Part shown: in pieces, positions 52,954 through 62,155 of the stretch | How the letters are laid out: the number at the start of each line of letters is the position of its first letter | How positions within the stretch are numbered: position 1 is the stretch's first letter | Source: Pseudo-nitzschia pungens | Taxonomy: Eukaryota; Bacillariophyta; Bacillariophyceae; Bacillariales; Bacillariaceae | Direction of reading: 5' to 3' | NCBI GenBank assembly: GCA_037355855.1 | Contig: CM074767.1 | Location: forward strand, 2,356,001 to 2,420,000 | DNA length: 64,000 bases | Made by a program: the position numbers and the translations under genes | Notes under the pieces: generated by a model | Database searches by the model: none | Seen by the model: the letters and a program-made list of their open reading frames with translations, nothing else | What the model was told of the DNA's origin: nothing

Positions 52954-53727
52954 ATGGAGTCGACAGCAAAATCGTTCCTGCGCGAGGAACTTTCTGCTGT
53001 GGTTTCGGCGTTGATCGGTGGTGCCACCTATGGAGTCAAAATCCGCCTGCCGCACGCTCTGGTCATGACGTGCTTGTTTCGAAAAGATCTGTCGTCGAGA
53101 CAGAAAATTTACACGATACTCAAGCTGGTGTACGAGCACGCGTCCAATTTAGCGGCCTTTGCCACAATCTACAAACTTGTTCTGGCAGCCCTGAAGGGAT
53201 CGTCGCGTTGTTTGCGACAAGGAGTGGGGCTTTGCGGCAACCCCAACAACCAAACACAAATTGCTTCTCATGGATGGATAAAGTCGTTGGGGAGAGCACT
53301 CGTTGCATTGGTCGTGGATGGACCCTTTTTCTACACGACCGACCAAACGACGCGGGGGGCGTCGCTCCGCAAAATCAAACCTGGAGAGCCGGAGCGACCT
53401 TACCATTCATTGCTGGCGGGTGCCACGGGTGGCTACCTGGTATGGGGGCGATATTCCTCCGTGAATTACCAAATTCTTCTGTACTTGGCGAGTCGAATCC
53501 TGGTTGGATTGGCCAAAAGGGGGTGGGAACACGTTTACGAAAAACCGGGGCATTTTCGAAACGTCAACAGTGGTGGTTCGGTGTTGCAGCATCCTCGGAC
53601 ATATCCTCTGCTAGCTGCCACGGTCTGGGGAATTGTTATGGCATTGTTCGAAGAAAGTCCCCACGTTCTCCACCGATCCCTCAAGAAAAGTATGGACGAA
53701 ATCTACCGCCTCAACTTGCTTCGATAG
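52954..53727 (+). CDS. PXMP4: PXMP4/PMP24-like peroxisomal membrane protein
   Basis: 257 codons from ATG 52,954. The frame upstream has only non-ATG codons. The family opening GGATYGVKIRLPHALVMT, followed by CLFR, and the segment YTILKLVYEHASNLAAFATI are diagnostic for PMP24. That protein belongs to the Tim17/Tim22/Tim23/PMP24 group of four-helix membrane proteins. A second Gly-rich helix SLLAGATGGYLVWG follows at about 150, with later hydrophobic helices near 175-190 and 215-232. Human PXMP4 is about 212 residues, so this copy is slightly longer through a loop at about 85-105. It sits in the peroxisome membrane. Its transport function is not settled. It converges with the GNAT-like gene, 283 bp away. 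Confidence 0.85.
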   Translation: MESTAKSFLREELSAVVSALIGGATYGVKIRLPHALVMTCLFRKDLSSRQKIYTILKLVYEHASNLAAFATIYKLVLAALKGSSRCLRQGVGLCGNPNNQTQIASHGWIKSLGRALVALVVDGPFFYTTDQTTRGASLRKIKPGEPERPYHSLLAGATGGYLVWGRYSSVNYQILLYLASRILVGLAKRGWEHVYEKPGHFRNVNSGGSVLQHPRTYPLLAATVWGIVMALFEESPHVLHRSLKKSMDEIYRLNLLR

Positions 53728-54010
53728 CCCAGCCCCTCAGAAGTCGGAGTCGTTCTGTATTGACGTGACTCGCTGAATAATCTAGCCAGATGTGGGTTGA
53801 AGAAAAGGGATGTCTTGTAGTTTACCGGTAGAGACTGGTCTGTATTATTTGCCGCCTGGTATAGGGGAAATACCAGTAAAATACGAGACAAAGATATTGG
53901 CTCCAAACAGCACAAGTACAAGGAAGTGTAGTACGCGACAACATTTTTCAATTTCAATCCATTCACTTTGGTCTTCAAAATCTTTCATTATTTCGATTAA
54001 AAATGTACTT

Positions 54011-55236
54011 CTAGAGGAAAAGACCACTAAATCGCCGAGGCTTGCCATTGTAATAAAAATCACCGGAATAATCGGCAACTCTAGTCCAGTCATCGACCGA
54101 TTCAAAACCGTATCGCGCCTTCAGGTCGGAGAAGGCGTCCGATCCACTGGGACCGAGGTCGACGCAAGCAACATCGCCGGCCTCTAGTGATCTCTCGATC
54201 AAACTGTAAACGCTATGAAACCAAACGTAGTTTTTCGCGGCTTCGTCGGTGGCATAAAACCATTGGCCACGAACCGTCGAACCCTTCCGGACCTACGAAA
54301 TTTGGAACGTTGAGCACGAGTCGTGTTATTTTCCATTCAAAATGAATGCAACTTGAACCCTCCAAATGATTCAAAATATGCAATCCACAGTCCGTTCGTT
54401 TCGAAAGCGACTTACCTCGTGCGCAATGGCAATGACCTTTCCATCTTGGGAGCGATACTCTCTGATGTCTCCGGTCATGCGTGTGGTCCCGACATAGCGA
54501 GATACGCCCTCGGCCAATGCGTCAAAAAATGCGTCCTCTCCATACATGTTTCGTAGCAGTCGAACCTCGTGTTCGATCACGCAACGGAAGTGTGCCAGGG
54601 ACGAATGGGGTGCCGGTTGATCGCCCAGAATGTGTTTGGTCGTCACGGTAAAGTTCTGTGCCAGGGCCTTCTTGATAGTGCGTTTGCACCCCCTCGGTAA
54701 CGTCTTGACCCAATCGTCGATGGTGGTGATGTTCTTCAACTCCAGCAGCGCGTGGGGTCTCGTTTTCCATCGACCGGTCCACTGAGCGGCTCCCATCGCA
54801 CCCAGCGAATTGGATTCCCGCTCTTCCACGGAAAATCGGTCGCCCATGAGTTTTTCTTCGGGTGGCAGGTCTTTGAGGGCGGCTCTGGCCATTCGAACGG
54901 GTGGGGAATCCTCCGGTAGGTTACCAAATATCGCAGCGATCGCAAGCATCAGATTGTTGTAGTCCGGATCCCCTGCAAATGCACGGCAGAGCCACTGCGA
55001 ACAGCGATGTGATTCGTTCGTCGTCGAGATTCGAGTCCAAAGACACGGACACCTCCTGTCTTCCGTTTTGGGAACGAAGCACGGTTTCCCTCTGCGCCCT
55101 ACTAGTCGGTGACAAGAAAATGTTCTCATTGCTCTTTTCTTTCACAGCAACAGCAGCATTGCGCTTGGGTCGTAAAACATGTCACAATGTTTGTGTACAC
55201 AAGTAGAAGAAAGAGCGAAAGACGGAAGGATGTCAT
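54011..55236 (-). CDS. GNAT-like acyltransferase, probably plastid-targeted; 5' end disturbed
   Basis: The main frame runs from 55,129 to 54,416, then after a 123-bp intron from 54,292 to 54,011 (TAA on the minus strand). Conserved-looking blocks are GDPDYNNLMLAIAAIFGNLP, LGAMGAAQWTGRWKTRPHAL, TLPRGCKRTIKKALAQNF, and after the intron GQWFYATDEAAKNYVWFHSV and GDVACVDLGPSGSD. They fit a plant/algal GNAT-fold (FemABX-like) family whose substrate I do not know. A short upstream frame from ATG 55,236 reads MTSFRLSLFLLLVYTNIVTC then FTT, a signal peptide followed by Phe as in diatom plastid import. Between them a second frame reads QEVSVSLDSNLDDERITSLF and looks coding. Going from it to the main frame needs a one-base skip near 54,995. 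An intron could join the signal peptide to this middle frame. The exact 5' structure is unresolved. Confidence 0.6.
54293..54415 (-). other. Intron of the GNAT-like gene (123 bp)
   Basis: Minus-strand donor GTAAGT after GCGCACGAG, acceptor TTTCGTAG before GTCCGG, phase 0. Splicing joins IAHE to VRKGSTVRGQW in frame. Confidence 0.82.
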
Positions 55237-55739
55237 TGTATCCTTCGCTATGGTCGGTCTACAGAGTGCTGTGACAAGGGTACAAGGTCAGCAGTGCGAG
55301 TGATTGCAGAGGTGATGGGTGATGGGTGATGGGTGATGCAAATGCTCCGTGACAGAAAGATTCCTCTTCGAAGATGACGAAGTACCGTCCATTTGGTAGG
55401 AAAGAGAAGGAAAAATTCTGCTGAACTGTGTTGTCGATGTTCGATTGTGGAAACCGGATACCTACCGGTAGCACCGAGCACAACGTACAAGAATAATTCC
55501 CATTCTCATTTTAAGATCTTGGTCGCACGCCGATGATTACATCATCTGGTACTCGTATGGTTTACACATCATCATCATCATCATCATTCATTGCATTCAT
55601 TTTTTATTTTTTTCAAAAGTTGCGTGCGACGCGCATGCCGTCTGCAATCAACCGGATCTGAATCTGAACCGGATAAGATTAGCACTTTCGTTCTTCTAGT
55701 AGAGAAGTCATTTTGAGTCGTGATGCATCTCGTTAGTTT
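55237..55739. other. Intergenic region
   Basis: Contains a (GGGTGAT)n run at about 55,316-55,337 and a (CAT)n run at about 55,566-55,588. A minus-strand stretch reading NFSFSFLPNGRYFVIFEEES (about 55,355-55,415) could be an exon of the GNAT-like gene or a separate short ORF, without support. Confidence 0.4.
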
Positions 55740-55992
55740 TGTTAGAAAATATTAAAGTTAAGGTTTACAAAATGAAAATTGACCGTTGAAACCGACATAA
55801 AATTATTGGAGGATGGAGAACCACAGATTTTTGGAGAAGCAGAAATGAATATAGACGTCAGTTGAATGATCAAATCTGTGGCAAAGGAGGTACAAAATAC
55901 AAATACCCTACACCTCACTTTTTACAATAATACAATTAGTGCATTTACGTTATGTTACAACGATTGTAGACTTGTTCTGATAATTTACAAGA
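55740..55992 (+). repeat. 5' LTR of the copia element
   Basis: 253 bp, almost identical to the 3' LTR apart from an extra 8 bp (TATGTTAC-like) near its 3' end. Should carry the element's promoter. Confidence 0.9.
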
Positions 55993-56059
55993 TATTATTG
56001 TAAAAAGGCAAGGATAAACAAGGAAGACCAATAACAATAGGATAACCAAAATACCGAAC

Positions 56060-57550
56060 ATGTCGGAAAGAGATAAAGATGAAGATACGGCTGCACAAGA
56101 GGCCAAGGAACAAGAAGGAGAGGATACATCACAAAAGAAGCGCAGACCCAATAGACGCAAAGGGAAACCAGGGAATGTGTCAGGGTCCACTACATTCAAG
56201 GGTGGAACCCCAGCAATCAAAGATCATGTATTCGTTCATAGCCAGATCCATACCAAGCAGTGGATCACGTCAAGAAAGAAATTTATTAACTATGCCGCAA
56301 AAACATATGGCGGAAACGAGGAAACCAGTCTTGAGATGCGGAAGCTTACCATTGTCACGATGGATGAACCGATTGAACCCACTGAGGACGAGCTGAAAGA
56401 ACTGACCGATCTCAAAAGGGAGTTCACCAAGGATAATTACAAACAGGACCTTAAGATATACAAGGACATAATGACCAAGACACGGAACAACCTCACCAAG
56501 TTATACAAGGTGTTATGGGACCAATGTGATCCCATAATGCACAACAAAATCAGAGCCCACAAAGAAGAGTATACAAAGATACATGCAACCAAGTCAGTGA
56601 TAGGACTACTCACACTCATCGAAATGGTATGTGAGCAGGGAGACTCCACCCGTAACCGACGGGTACAACGTTTTCTAACCAAAAAGAAGGTGTATAACTT
56701 CAGACAAACGGATGAAATGGATCTGGGGGAGTACCTGGAAAAGTTTGAGGTTCTAGTGAATGTGGCAGAAAAGAATGGAGCAAGGTTCTATGACATGGAA
56801 GACATCCAAGACGTTCTCAGCGAGAAGGGATACATCGATGTGGAACCATCGGATGCCGAAACTGAATCGAGTGACGAAATGGAAGAAACAAAAACAAAGA
56901 TAAAGAAAGAGACAAAGACTGCAAAGGCAAAGAAAATAGTAAAACAGACCAAATCCAAATGGGGAACTTTAGAAACTGCAGTGAGACAAGAAGTGAGGTC
57001 GATTGCACGCGACCGAGCATTGGCGATTCTGTTCTTCATGAACGCAAATGATTCCAAGTATGCCATATACAAACAGGATTGTCATAATGCAATGACTAAA
57101 GGTAGGGATGAATATCCCAAGAGCCTAGTGGAGGCACACACCGAGCTCGAGGACTTCAAATTTAACCCACGACTATATCAGGTTAACAGGACAGGGGGCT
57201 CATCCCGAGGACGCTTCTCTGGCCACCAGTTCCTAATCGATGAGGACAGCAGTAATGGACAAGACGACAGACCGACCACACGGAAATGGAGACCAAAAGG
57301 AAACTACATATGCCATAACTGTGATCGGGAGAATGACTGTATTGCATCTGATTGCCCCCATACAACAAAGGAAAACGGTGACCCAGCAAGAGATGAAAGA
57401 CGGAGAGCGTATAACGAGTCAAAGAACTACCGCGAATCCGGTCAATGCAACGTGATGGAAGGAAGTGATATACAATCAGTGTCTGAAGATCCCGATGATG
57501 AGTGGGAAACGGACTCGAAGGTGATGATTACAACGTACAATTCTACATGA
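56060..57550 (+). CDS. gag: Gag of the copia element
   Basis: 496 codons from ATG 56,060. The N-terminus is acidic and Lys/Arg-rich (KKRRPNRRKGKP). A helical UBN2-like central region (about 100-260) contains NNLTKLYKVLWDQCDP and DLGEYLEKFEVLV. A charged Glu/Lys linker follows (about 265-310). Near the C-terminus a zinc-knuckle-like CHNCDRENDCIASDCP (about 417) would bind RNA. The last 49 nt overlap the pol frame, which lies in the -1 phase. Confidence 0.88.
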   Translation: MSERDKDEDTAAQEAKEQEGEDTSQKKRRPNRRKGKPGNVSGSTTFKGGTPAIKDHVFVHSQIHTKQWITSRKKFINYAAKTYGGNEETSLEMRKLTIVTMDEPIEPTEDELKELTDLKREFTKDNYKQDLKIYKDIMTKTRNNLTKLYKVLWDQCDPIMHNKIRAHKEEYTKIHATKSVIGLLTLIEMVCEQGDSTRNRRVQRFLTKKKVYNFRQTDEMDLGEYLEKFEVLVNVAEKNGARFYDMEDIQDVLSEKGYIDVEPSDAETESSDEMEETKTKIKKETKTAKAKKIVKQTKSKWGTLETAVRQEVRSIARDRALAILFFMNANDSKYAIYKQDCHNAMTKGRDEYPKSLVEAHTELEDFKFNPRLYQVNRTGGSSRGRFSGHQFLIDEDSSNGQDDRPTTRKWRPKGNYICHNCDRENDCIASDCPHTTKENGDPARDERRRAYNESKNYRESGQCNVMEGSDIQSVSEDPDDEWETDSKVMITTYNST

Positions 57551-60500
57551 ATGATGAGACCAGTGTTTTAGTTGAGGATCTCCGGGGAAAAAACAAGCAT
57601 GCTTTCAATCAATGTAAGAAAAGATTGAACCCAAGATGGATTCTTATTGATAATTGCTCGAGTGTAAATGTGTTCTACAACAAGAGGTTCCTTAAGAATA
57701 TTCGGCGAGCACCAAAAGTATTACACTTATATACCAATGCCGGCAAGGCCGTCATCACACAAATCGGCAATTTGCCCGGGTTTGGGGAAGTATACTTTTA
57801 TCCAGAAGGAATCGCAAACATACTATCATTCCACATTGTAACCAACATGCCAGGGTACATCGTAGAATACCACAATGGAATTGAGGATGCGTTTCGAGTA
57901 ACAACTCCAACAGGGGCAACGCGAAAATTCGTGCCATCGAACAAAGGATTGTACTACTGGGACAGCAGCAAGGCAATTGCATCGACATCAGGACAATCAT
58001 TCACGGAAACTGAAATAGAACTAGAAGAAATCGCTGTGGAAACAGTGAAAGGAAACCAAGCAAAATTTTCCCGGAAAGATAATGCGACCGCAATTGCGGT
58101 GAGACAGCTACAAGCAGTTACGAATTGGAGTGATGCCGACATGGTTCGAGCCATCAAGAATGGGACATTACTGAATAACCCATTCACACCAAGAGATGTC
58201 ACAATCATGAACAAGATTTTTGGCACCCGAGTGGCTGGACTACAAGGGAAGACAGTACGTGCGAAACGGAAAGAATTAAGAACCAATCTGACCGCAATCC
58301 CACAGACAATAATGGACCATTACATGGACCTGACAGTGTCAATTGACATTATGAAGGTTAACAACATCCCATTCATGGTCACCATCAGCAAACACATCCA
58401 CTATGGAACTGCGAACCCAATTGAAGATATGACCGAAGGAAGTATGTTCAAGGTGTTAAAGGAGCTGCAAAAATTCTATCAGCGCCGAGGGTTTAAAATC
58501 GGGCTTATATTAGCTGACAAACAATTCGAGTGCTTAGATAATGAGCTCGCGGGCTTAGGAGTCCTACTTAACATTGCAGCACAAGATGAACATGTGCCAG
58601 AAGTCGAACGATTTATCCGTGTTATAAAAGAGAGAGCAAGATGCGCTTTCCATAACACCCCATTTAAGAAAATACCAAGCAGAATGGTAATTGGACTTAT
58701 CGGAGGGGTCATGATATATATCAATGGCATATCATGGGAAGGGGGCGTATCCAAGATCCTATCGCCCTTGACCATCGTGACCGGGAAGAAGTTAGACTAC
58801 AAACTACATTGTACTGTGCCCTACGGTACATATGCTCAGGTTCGGCGAGGCACTGACAATACCCTGAAAACAAGAACATTTGGGGCAATAGCTTTAGGGC
58901 CTATGCATAACTTACAGGGTGGCATGATATTTATGAGCCTGAAAACAGGTCGGAAGGTGGAACGCGATAGACCTGATTATCACATACTGCCAATGCCCGA
59001 TGAAGTGATAGACCAGGTGAACACCATGGGAGAGGGGAAGCCTAAAGGACTTCTATTCACCGATGGACACAACAATGACATTACAGATGAAGTTGAGGAG
59101 GAATATGTGCCAACTGAAACAGAGGACAACGCCGACAGAGACGAGGATCCGGAAGTCCAACAGGCAAATTCGGACGATGAAGAGAGCACAGGAGTGGATG
59201 ATGATACAGATAACAATGAAGATAGTATCGAAAATACAGAAGTGGAAGACGAGATCGAGATCGTCTTTGAGGACGACAGTGAAGTAGAAGAAAACAGCTC
59301 CGAGGATGAGAGCGAGGATGGGAATGAACCAACCGAAGACGATACGGGAGAGGAGAGCGATGATGATGACAGTGATAATAGCACCATCCGGCCAACCAGA
59401 CGCAATACCCAACCATATATATGGCCGGGATATGAAGATGCATATGTGAACATCATGACTGAAGGGGCCCAAGGAAAACGGTTCGGAGGTCTGGTTCGCA
59501 AAGGTTCATCGCAGAAAGAATCAACGCACAGGAGTGCATATCAATACCTACAAAGAACAGTTGAGTTCAAGGAAGGGGTTAAGTCGATTACGACAGGAAA
59601 TGAGCAGCATAACTACCATCGAGCCATGGAATTCCTGGGAACAGCCTCCAAGAAGTGTCAAGACAAGGTAACACATTTTCTAATGACCCAGTACGGACTG
59701 AAGGCAGGATTGGAGAAATTTGGGGATGAAGGGAAGGCTGCAACAACCAAGGAAATGAAACAGATGTTAGCAAGGGAGGTGTTTGAGGAAATCAACTACG
59801 AGACGCTATCCAACGAAGACAAGAAGATGGCACTGCCCATTCTACTATTCCTAACTAGAAAGAGAGATGGAAGCGTGAAAGGACGGGCATGTGCTGATGG
59901 AAGGAAACAACGAATTTGGATGAACAAAGAGGATACACGGTCACCGACAGTGGCGACAGAAGGTCTCTTCTACCTATTGATGATGGATGCATATGAGGGA
60001 AGGGACGTTGCCACACTCGATCTGCCAGGCCACTTCCTACAAACACCAATGGAGGGACGACTTATCCTTCGAATCGACGGAGAGCTAGCACTGGCACTGG
60101 TGGAGCTCGATAGCAAAAGGTGGAAGCCACATTTAAAGAAGGCACGAGGAAGATGGGTTATCTTTGTTAAATGCAGCAAGGCAATATACGGAACACTTAA
60201 TGCAGCGCTGTTATCGTACAAGAAGTTAATCGGACACCTCAGCGAATGGGGATTCGTAATGAACCCATATGATCCATGTGTATGGAACAAGATGATTGAT
60301 GGAAAGCAGATGACAGTGGCTTTCCATGTGGATGATATGAAGATTAGCCATGTGAACCCTGTCGAAGTGACCAAGGTGATCGACAAACTGAGGGACATAT
60401 ATGGGAAGACCGATCCTATGACTGAGGTTCGAGGGAAGGTACATGAATACCTGGGAATGACAATCGATTTCCGGAAGGAAGGGGAGGTCAAGATCAGTAT

Positions 60501-61386
60501 GTATGACTATGTCCAGAAGATGTTGAATGACCTTGAAGAAGATATGAAGGGAGAGAAGCCCACAGCAGCACCGGAACACTTGTTTCGAACGGCAATGGAG
60601 ACTGACAACGACGTCCAGAAGCTCAACAAAGTGCAAAAGGAGTACTTCCATACCATGACAGCAAGAGCGCTTTATTTGGGAAAGCGCGCACGCCCAGATC
60701 TACAGACATCAGTTGCATTCCTTTGCACAAGAGTCAGGGATCCAGATGAACATGACTATAAGAAGCTTGGACATCTGATGAAATACTTACAAGGATCCCG
60801 ACACCTTCCGCTAATACTGAGATATGATGGAAAGGAAATATCGCTTTATATCGACGGAGCTCATGCAGTCCATGAGGACATGAGGGGACATGTGGGTGTT
60901 ATGGTAACCGGAGGACAGGGAACCATTTATGGATCATCAAGCAAAGCCAAATTAAACACCACAAGTTCCACCGAAACGGAAATCGTTGCTGTAGGTGAGA
61001 AACTACCAAAACACATATGGTTTAGATACTTTCGATTGGCCCAAGGGGGAAACAGTAATGAGGATGTGCTGTACCAGGATAATGAGGCAGCAATGCTCCT
61101 CGAAAACAATGGAAGACTATCATGTGGAAAGGGATCAAAGCATATACATATTCGATATTTTTTCATCACCGATCGAATCAATCGAAAGGAAATAGTGGTT
61201 CGGCACTGCCCGACAAAAGAGATGATTGCAGACTATTACACAAAGCCAGTGCAGGGAACACTATTCCGTAAGTTCAGGAACCTTATATTGGGAGTCAATG
61301 ATAAAGACGATGAACAGTACCGTGAGGAATATAAAGAAGCCATGATCAGGTTTGGATTAACGCCGAGCACTGAAGAGCCGGAGTGA
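57502..61386 (+). CDS. pol: Pol of the copia element (protease-integrase-RT-RNase H)
   Basis: A frame of about 1294 codons whose first possible initiator is GTG, overlapping gag by 49 nt in the -1 phase, so translation by frameshift is likely. The protease motif is WILIDNCSSVNVF (D50), with Asn-Cys-Ser-Ser in place of the common (S/T)-G. Integrase acids lie in VSIDIMKVN (D282), LILADKQFE (D339) and VPEVERFIR. An acidic linker of about 110 residues (about 525-635) follows. The reverse transcriptase has VATLDLPGHFLQT (D840) and FHVDDMK (D944, D945). The RNase H has SLYIDGAHA, SSTETEIVAVGE and LYQDNEAAM. The end reads ADYYTKPVQGTLFRKFRN, the usual copia finish. No internal stop is present. Confidence 0.9.
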   Translation: MGNGLEGDDYNVQFYMNDETSVLVEDLRGKNKHAFNQCKKRLNPRWILIDNCSSVNVFYNKRFLKNIRRAPKVLHLYTNAGKAVITQIGNLPGFGEVYFYPEGIANILSFHIVTNMPGYIVEYHNGIEDAFRVTTPTGATRKFVPSNKGLYYWDSSKAIASTSGQSFTETEIELEEIAVETVKGNQAKFSRKDNATAIAVRQLQAVTNWSDADMVRAIKNGTLLNNPFTPRDVTIMNKIFGTRVAGLQGKTVRAKRKELRTNLTAIPQTIMDHYMDLTVSIDIMKVNNIPFMVTISKHIHYGTANPIEDMTEGSMFKVLKELQKFYQRRGFKIGLILADKQFECLDNELAGLGVLLNIAAQDEHVPEVERFIRVIKERARCAFHNTPFKKIPSRMVIGLIGGVMIYINGISWEGGVSKILSPLTIVTGKKLDYKLHCTVPYGTYAQVRRGTDNTLKTRTFGAIALGPMHNLQGGMIFMSLKTGRKVERDRPDYHILPMPDEVIDQVNTMGEGKPKGLLFTDGHNNDITDEVEEEYVPTETEDNADRDEDPEVQQANSDDEESTGVDDDTDNNEDSIENTEVEDEIEIVFEDDSEVEENSSEDESEDGNEPTEDDTGEESDDDDSDNSTIRPTRRNTQPYIWPGYEDAYVNIMTEGAQGKRFGGLVRKGSSQKESTHRSAYQYLQRTVEFKEGVKSITTGNEQHNYHRAMEFLGTASKKCQDKVTHFLMTQYGLKAGLEKFGDEGKAATTKEMKQMLAREVFEEINYETLSNEDKKMALPILLFLTRKRDGSVKGRACADGRKQRIWMNKEDTRSPTVATEGLFYLLMMDAYEGRDVATLDLPGHFLQTPMEGRLILRIDGELALALVELDSKRWKPHLKKARGRWVIFVKCSKAIYGTLNAALLSYKKLIGHLSEWGFVMNPYDPCVWNKMIDGKQMTVAFHVDDMKISHVNPVEVTKVIDKLRDIYGKTDPMTEVRGKVHEYLGMTIDFRKEGEVKISMYDYVQKMLNDLEEDMKGEKPTAAPEHLFRTAMETDNDVQKLNKVQKEYFHTMTARALYLGKRARPDLQTSVAFLCTRVRDPDEHDYKKLGHLMKYLQGSRHLPLILRYDGKEISLYIDGAHAVHEDMRGHVGVMVTGGQGTIYGSSSKAKLNTTSSTETEIVAVGEKLPKHIWFRYFRLAQGGNSNEDVLYQDNEAAMLLENNGRLSCGKGSKHIHIRYFFITDRINRKEIVVRHCPTKEMIADYYTKPVQGTLFRKFRNLILGVNDKDDEQYREEYKEAMIRFGLTPSTEEPE

Positions 61387-61399
61387 ATCCACAGGAGTG

Positions 61400-61644
61400 T
61401 GTTAGAAAATATTAAAGTTAAGGTTTACAAAATGAAAATTGACCGTTGAAACCGACATAAAATTATTGGAGGATGGAGAACCACAGATTTTTGGAGAAGC
61501 AGAAATGAATATCGACGTCAGTTGAATGATCAAATCTGTGGCAAAGGAGGTACAAAATACAAATACCCTAAACCTCACTTTTTACAATAATACAATTAGT
61601 GCATTTACGTAACGATTGTAGACTTGTTCTGATAATTTACAAGA
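61400..61644 (+). repeat. 3' LTR of the copia element
   Basis: 245 bp. Preceded by the short purine-rich tract CACAGGAGTG and followed by the target duplication AGTTT. Confidence 0.9.
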
Positions 61645-61649
61645 AGTTT

Positions 61650-62155
61650 TCCATTGCCCAAATTTTTTTCGGTTTTCCCAATTAGACGTGTGATCTCCAA
61701 AATTTTTTTGTGTCCCGGGTGAGAAGCATACGGGGATCAGATACTTGTCCCCTGGTAGTGAACCATTGTGATAACATGTGTGTCATATTACAGCATATCC
61801 TTGATTCTTGATACTTCATCCCTGATCAAACGTACAAAGCATGATTGTCGTGTCACCTATTGTTTTCATGCCGTCACTCATCTCAACAGGTAAAAAGGAA
61901 TGTCAGCTCCATCTCTGAACAACTTGCACATTACTGAAAGGAGACTCGGAGAAACGCATGTAGTCCTACGAAACGGTCTTGTCTTCCTTATCCGAAAGAA
62001 CTATCACTGCTTGGTTGCAGAGCATGATTCGAGATCAAAACAATAACATCGGTTGTCGAGACGAACAGGATACTCCTATAGTAAAACGTGAAAAATAGAT
62101 CGGCCATCTTCTGGTTAATGTCAACTTCCTTGTCACATTTTGTGATTGAGAAAAT
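61650..62155. other. Intergenic region upstream of the LRR receptor-like gene
   Basis: No gene seen. It presumably contains the promoter and 5' UTR of the next gene. Confidence 0.45.

Larger units (their letters stand above)
55740..61644 (+). mobile_element. Complete Ty1/copia LTR retrotransposon, 5.9 kb
   Basis: LTRs at 55,740-55,992 (253 bp) and 61,400-61,644 (245 bp) begin TGTTAGAAAA and end ATTTACAAGA. They differ by two substitutions and one 8-bp indel (present in the left copy, near 55,951). The 5-bp duplication AGTTT flanks the element at 55,735-55,739 and 61,645-61,649. Domain order gag - protease - integrase - reverse transcriptase - RNase H marks it as copia, and its style is that of diatom CoDi elements. 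Both open frames are full length, so it looks young and possibly active. LTR ends are not TG...CA on the 3' side, which is unusual. Confidence 0.93.

Noticed and set aside
57504..57510. GGGAAAC as a -1 slippery heptamer at the copia gag-pol overlap
   Set aside because: The heptamer is out of phase with the gag codons (TGG GAA ACG), so it cannot work as X XXY YYZ in the gag frame.
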